This document shows positions 55,656-64,000 of a DNA stretch of 64,000 nucleotides, piece after piece. Source of the DNA: Zeus faber (Eukaryota > Chordata > Actinopteri > Zeiformes > Zeidae). The notes beneath the pieces are model-generated. The model was not told the origin of the DNA. It saw only the letters and a program-made list of their open reading frames with translations, and did not search any database. Location: positions 3,534,857 through 3,598,856 of the forward strand of contig OY482860.1 in NCBI GenBank assembly GCA_960531495.1, read 5' to 3'. The position numbers and the translations under genes were made by a program. Numbering within the stretch: position 1 is the first letter of the stretch; every line of letters begins with the position of its first letter.

Positions 55656-55839
55656 AAGTATATACTATATACATATATATACTTTATATATATATATATA
55701 CACAGTATGTGTGTAAATGTGCTCCATGTTTCTCTCATGGTGTTTTTCACCTTATTGTCTGATTTCACGTAACAGAGCAAAACGTGATCTCTGCGCTAGC
55801 TGCCATGGAGGGATCACCAGGTGGATTATTGGCTCGCAC

Positions 55840-55841
<2 letters not shown>
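55656..55841. other. short AT-rich spacer
   Basis: Includes a TATATA run (55660-55705). Nothing else seen. Confidence 0.5.

Positions 55842-55903
<62 letters not shown>
55842..55903. repeat. (CA)n microsatellite, about 31 units
   Basis: Uninterrupted CA tract, 173 bases before a (GT)n tract. The two could pair in RNA. Confidence 0.97.
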
Positions 55904-55908
<5 letters not shown>

Positions 55909-56075
55909 AACACACCATCACGTCAGGTGGCACAGTGTGAGCAGAGGCCGACCCAACCATGGGTTCTTCTTCCGCAACAAGTCTTTGATCATTGGTTGCA
56001 AAAGATGGTTTTTCATTGACGTAATGATGGATTTCATTGTTGTTTGGAAAATTCTGGATGGGATGGTTTAGTTCT

Positions 56076-56211
<136 letters not shown>

Positions 56212-56261
56212 TTTTTTTACTCGTCATTCACAGCTTGTAAAAAAACACAAGTGTATAAGAT

Positions 56262-56320
56262 AAATTAATAGATACTTTATTCATCCTCCGGGGGAAATTG
56301 CAGTGTTGCCAATGGCTCCC
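56262..56320 (-). mobile_element. repeat tail of GATACTTTATTGATCC type
   Basis: AATAGATACTTTATTCATCC followed by GGGGGAAATTGCAGTG matches the widely dispersed fish LINE/SINE tail, in antisense orientation. No body was identified. Confidence 0.55.
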
Positions 56321-60965
<4,645 letters not shown>

Positions 60966-60971
60966 GTGCAG

Positions 60972-61152
60972 GATCTGCCACTGTGAGGGCGATGAGGAGA
61001 GCCCTCTGATCACACCGTGCCACTGCACAGGGAGCCTGCGCTTCGTCCACCAGGCCTGTCTGCAGCAGTGGATCAAGAGCTCGGACACGCGCTGCTGCGA
61101 GCTCTGCAAGTATGAGTTCATCATGGAAACCAAGCTCAAGCCCCTGCGCAAG
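60972..61152 (+). CDS. marchf8: marchf8 exon 5, RING-CH zinc-finger exon
   Basis: This 181-base exon has one base completing an Arg codon plus 60 codons, from [12 protein letters not shown] to [10 protein letters not shown], with donor AAG|gtaaac (phase 0). It holds zinc ligands 2 to 8 of a C4HC3 RING-CH domain: Cys2, Cys16, Cys18, His26, Cys29, Cys42 and Cys45 of the exon peptide, with Trp33 before the last pair. The first ligand comes from exon 3 or from the cassette. RING-CH domains recruit the E2 enzyme for ubiquitin transfer to membrane proteins. The segments [10 protein letters not shown] and HQACLQQW favour MARCH8 over MARCH1, which I recall as having Arg, Thr, Ser and His at the variable positions. 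All ligands are intact, so the domain looks functional. The 3' splice site is almost wholly made of a 127-base (TG)n tract, which is odd. Confidence 0.95.
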
Positions 61153-61960
<808 letters not shown>

Positions 61961-62619
61961 TTAAGTTGGCTTGACAAAGTCGGAAAAACCAGAAAGATGT
62001 TGGCATTTCCAACAAGCCGTCCCCCGACTCACTACAAAGTCGTTTGATAGTTATGAAGGAACAAAGACCAGCCAATCAGGAGAGGGGGCGGGCTTAATCC
62101 ACTGACGTCAACATAGATCATCATCGATCCTTTGGGACAGTCTTCAGCAGCATTGCAAGTTTGGATGCTCTGGCATCAAAATTGTGGGCGCATGATGACT
62201 TCTGAAAATGGATTGAAGTCAGTGGAGCTGAAAAAGAAGGGATGAGAAAGGAGAGATGGGAATTGGGAATCATAATGAAAAGTACAGACATAACAAGCCT
62301 GACCCGTTATGAAGCGGCGCAGCAACTTTGGTGTTTCTAAAATTTGGTGTTTCTTTGGTGCTTTAAAACTGTAGGAGTAAGAGCAGTTGTGAAAGTGGCC
62401 CGTTATAAGTCTATGAGGAAAAAAGTGGATGAAAAAACGAGTGAAAGAAAAGATAGAAGTGAGCTATCCACACAAAGAGCACAAGCAACACCCGCAGGCG
62501 CACCCTGAATCTGCCCAGCAACTCTGAAGGCCTAGCGTTCAGAAAAAAATAATGAGGAATAATAATAAGAAGAAGAAGATCAAGGATAACAGTAAATTGG
62601 TGTTGTCAAGCCAACTTAA
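61961..62619. mobile_element. non-autonomous DNA transposon with TTAA target duplication
   Basis: Terminal inverted repeats GTTGGCTTGACAA (61965-61977) and TTGTCAAGCCAAC (62603-62615) are exact complements and are flanked on both sides by TTAA. TTAA duplications are typical of piggyBac- and Kolobok-type elements. The 651-base interior has no open transposase frame. Confidence 0.85.
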
Positions 62620-62695
62620 TAAAATGGATAAAGACAGGCAACCAAAGTGATAAAGTAGAATACCACCTTGGTTGTTTTTCTTTATCCATTTTATT
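62618..62695. repeat. 17-bp inverted repeat next to the TTAA element
   Basis: AATAAAATGGATAAAGA (62618-62634) and TCTTTATCCATTTTATT (62679-62695) are exact complements. Inside them AACCAA/TTGGTT also pair, giving a long imperfect hairpin. Confidence 0.9.
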
Positions 62696-64000
62696 ATTTT
62701 GTCCTTGTACAGTATTTACTGTCAAAAACAATATTCGCTCTCACACTCAAGATTTTATTATTGAAACATATTGAAAGATGTGAGTTCACACAAAGGGAAT
62801 CAAACCTGGGTCTACTGTGCAGGCGGGGCAAAGTCGTACTCGCTGCACTATATACGCACCACACATCAGTGTGTTCATACACTCACACTCGCTATGTTTT
62901 GGGTTTTTTTCTGTTTTTTATTATCAAAAAATTGAAAAAATGGGTAGTCTTCCATTTTTTGTACAAACGGAACATTTCTAGAATCAAAAAAACACTGTGC
63001 CTACAGTCGGTTTGCAGCTACAGATTTTTTAAGAATTGTGTCTGAAATAAAACGCTGCGAGTACTCGACCAATCAAAAATGTTCAGCGCTGCAGGCCTCA
63101 CCCCCAAAGGTTCCTGGAATTTTGAAAAGCACCACCTTCTGAGCGGTTTAATTATTTGGTGGTTTGTGTCACCACTTTATTATTTATTATGTGTTGTTCC
63201 TGTGTCGTGCAGCTCCATGGCTACATTCATTGTTTGAAAATGTAGTAATTAGTGTTCTTCTGTGGATTCTCTGAGTTGAGATCGACTTCACCTCTTTTCT
63301 TGATCCTCACCGTTGAGGAGCCGTCTGACGAGTTCTAAATCCAAATTCAAACTTAATCCTCCCCTCCGCATTTTCCGAGCCGAGCCCACGCCTCCTCCGC
63401 AGTGCTGAGATTGAAAGTGCCGCAAAGTCTGGCCATTTTGGCTTTCCGATGACATCAGATGCGAAGCCGCTTGCAGTGGCGGAGCCAGCGGCTGCAGTTG
63501 GTTCTGTGCTGTTGGGCGCTTTACACCTGTCGTGAAGATGCTCACCGACGGCACAGGCCTGAAGGATACAGCGGCAATCCTCCCACCCTTCATTAGCTGC
63601 ACAAAAGGCATAAAACAGAAATCTGAAATCTAACAGCCTTGGAATCCCACTGGTGTGGGTGGGGAAACGCAGGCGTGCGCAGCAAAATACAATTCAAATG
63701 TAACGGTTTCACTCAAATGAAATGAGAATCTCACTCTGGATGCGGCAGCGTGGTCGTCTGAGAAGGTTCGGCTCCTCATGACTCAGAGAGAGTGGGCAGC
63801 AGCCTGTCTCTGTTTGAAGCCAACGTGAATAGTAATAATAATAAAAAGAAGAACTATTGTTATGTTTTTGATTTTCTATCCATAATTTGTTCTCAGGTCT
63901 CCAAGTAGGTTTTCATATGGGTAATTTGTTGTGAGGATTAGGACAATTTGTGTATATATAAAAAAAAAAATGAATAGCCAAATATACAAAAATAGCCAAT
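62696..64000. other. intron after RING exon to window end, no gene seen
   Basis: No exon encoding the Trp-Glu-Lys segment or transmembrane helices of MARCH8 was found. The last 90 bases (TTTCATATGGGTAATTTGTT ... AATAGCCAAATATAC) resemble 28708-28802, suggesting a dispersed AT-rich repeat running off the window. Confidence 0.55.

Noticed and set aside
60972..61152. Assigning the locus to marchf1
   Set aside because: The N-terminal exons fit MARCH1 well, but the RING exon variable positions (His after Pro-Cys, Ser after Thr-Gly, Ala-Cys-Leu-Gln-Gln) fit MARCH8. The call remains open to a phylogeny.

Overview
The window looks like intronic and upstream sequence of a teleost fish chromosome. The evidence is the very dense long (GT)n/(CA)n microsatellites, short spliced exons inside multi-kilobase introns, and remnants of fish-type transposons: L2-like and L1-like LINEs, Tc1, hAT, a DIRS tyrosine-recombinase element and tRNA-derived SINEs. 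There is one 200-N assembly gap (19118-19317). No bacterial-type operon, CRISPR array, rRNA or functional tRNA is visible. I cannot name the species.

The only host gene I can support is the 5' two-thirds of a MARCH-family (RING-CH) E3 ubiquitin ligase on the + strand, best called marchf8. Its supported exons are a 10-codon first exon present twice (2719-2748 and 17580-17609), exon 2 (28544-28594), exon 3 (51619-51698), a 322-codon cassette exon (52042-53007) and the RING-CH exon (60972-61152). All junction phases agree: 0 between exons 1, 2 and 3, 2 on both sides of the cassette, 0 after the RING exon. The membrane-spanning exons must lie beyond base 64000. A GC-box/TATA-like promoter candidate lies at about 2055-2138, upstream of the first copy of exon 1.

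Layout. 1-1012: GC-rich block and antisense L1-like fragment. 2.0-2.75 kb: promoter, 5' UTR and exon 1a. 3.5-4.2 kb: two unusual tandem arrays in intron 1. 10.4-13.3 kb: SINE and a broken hAT transposase with an inserted element. 17.5 kb: exon 1b. 19.3-22.0 kb: nearly full-length L2-like LINE. 22.1-25.7 kb: fold-back element, DIRS remnants, a MITE and a Tc1 copy. 28.5 kb: exon 2. 29.5-31 kb: antisense LINE. 35.0-36.0 kb: a 20-bp-period minisatellite. 39.1-43.0 kb: a second L2-like LINE carrying a Tc1 insertion. 45.9-48.0 kb: fold-back and inverted-repeat elements. 51.6-53.0 kb: exons 3 and 4. 54.6-55.7 kb: third Tc1. 61.0 kb: RING exon. 61.7-63.1 kb: nested DNA-transposon remnants.

The most interesting observations concern the marchf8 transcript itself. 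The first coding exon is duplicated with an unchanged peptide. The large cassette exon interrupts the RING-CH domain between its first two zinc ligands but brings its own replacement cysteine. Complementary (CA)n and (UG)n tracts abut the 3' splice sites of the cassette and RING exons, which suggests RNA-structure or hnRNP L/TDP-43-type control of splicing. I see no convincing wholly novel multi-gene system; the rest is ordinary, heavily decayed transposon and satellite DNA.
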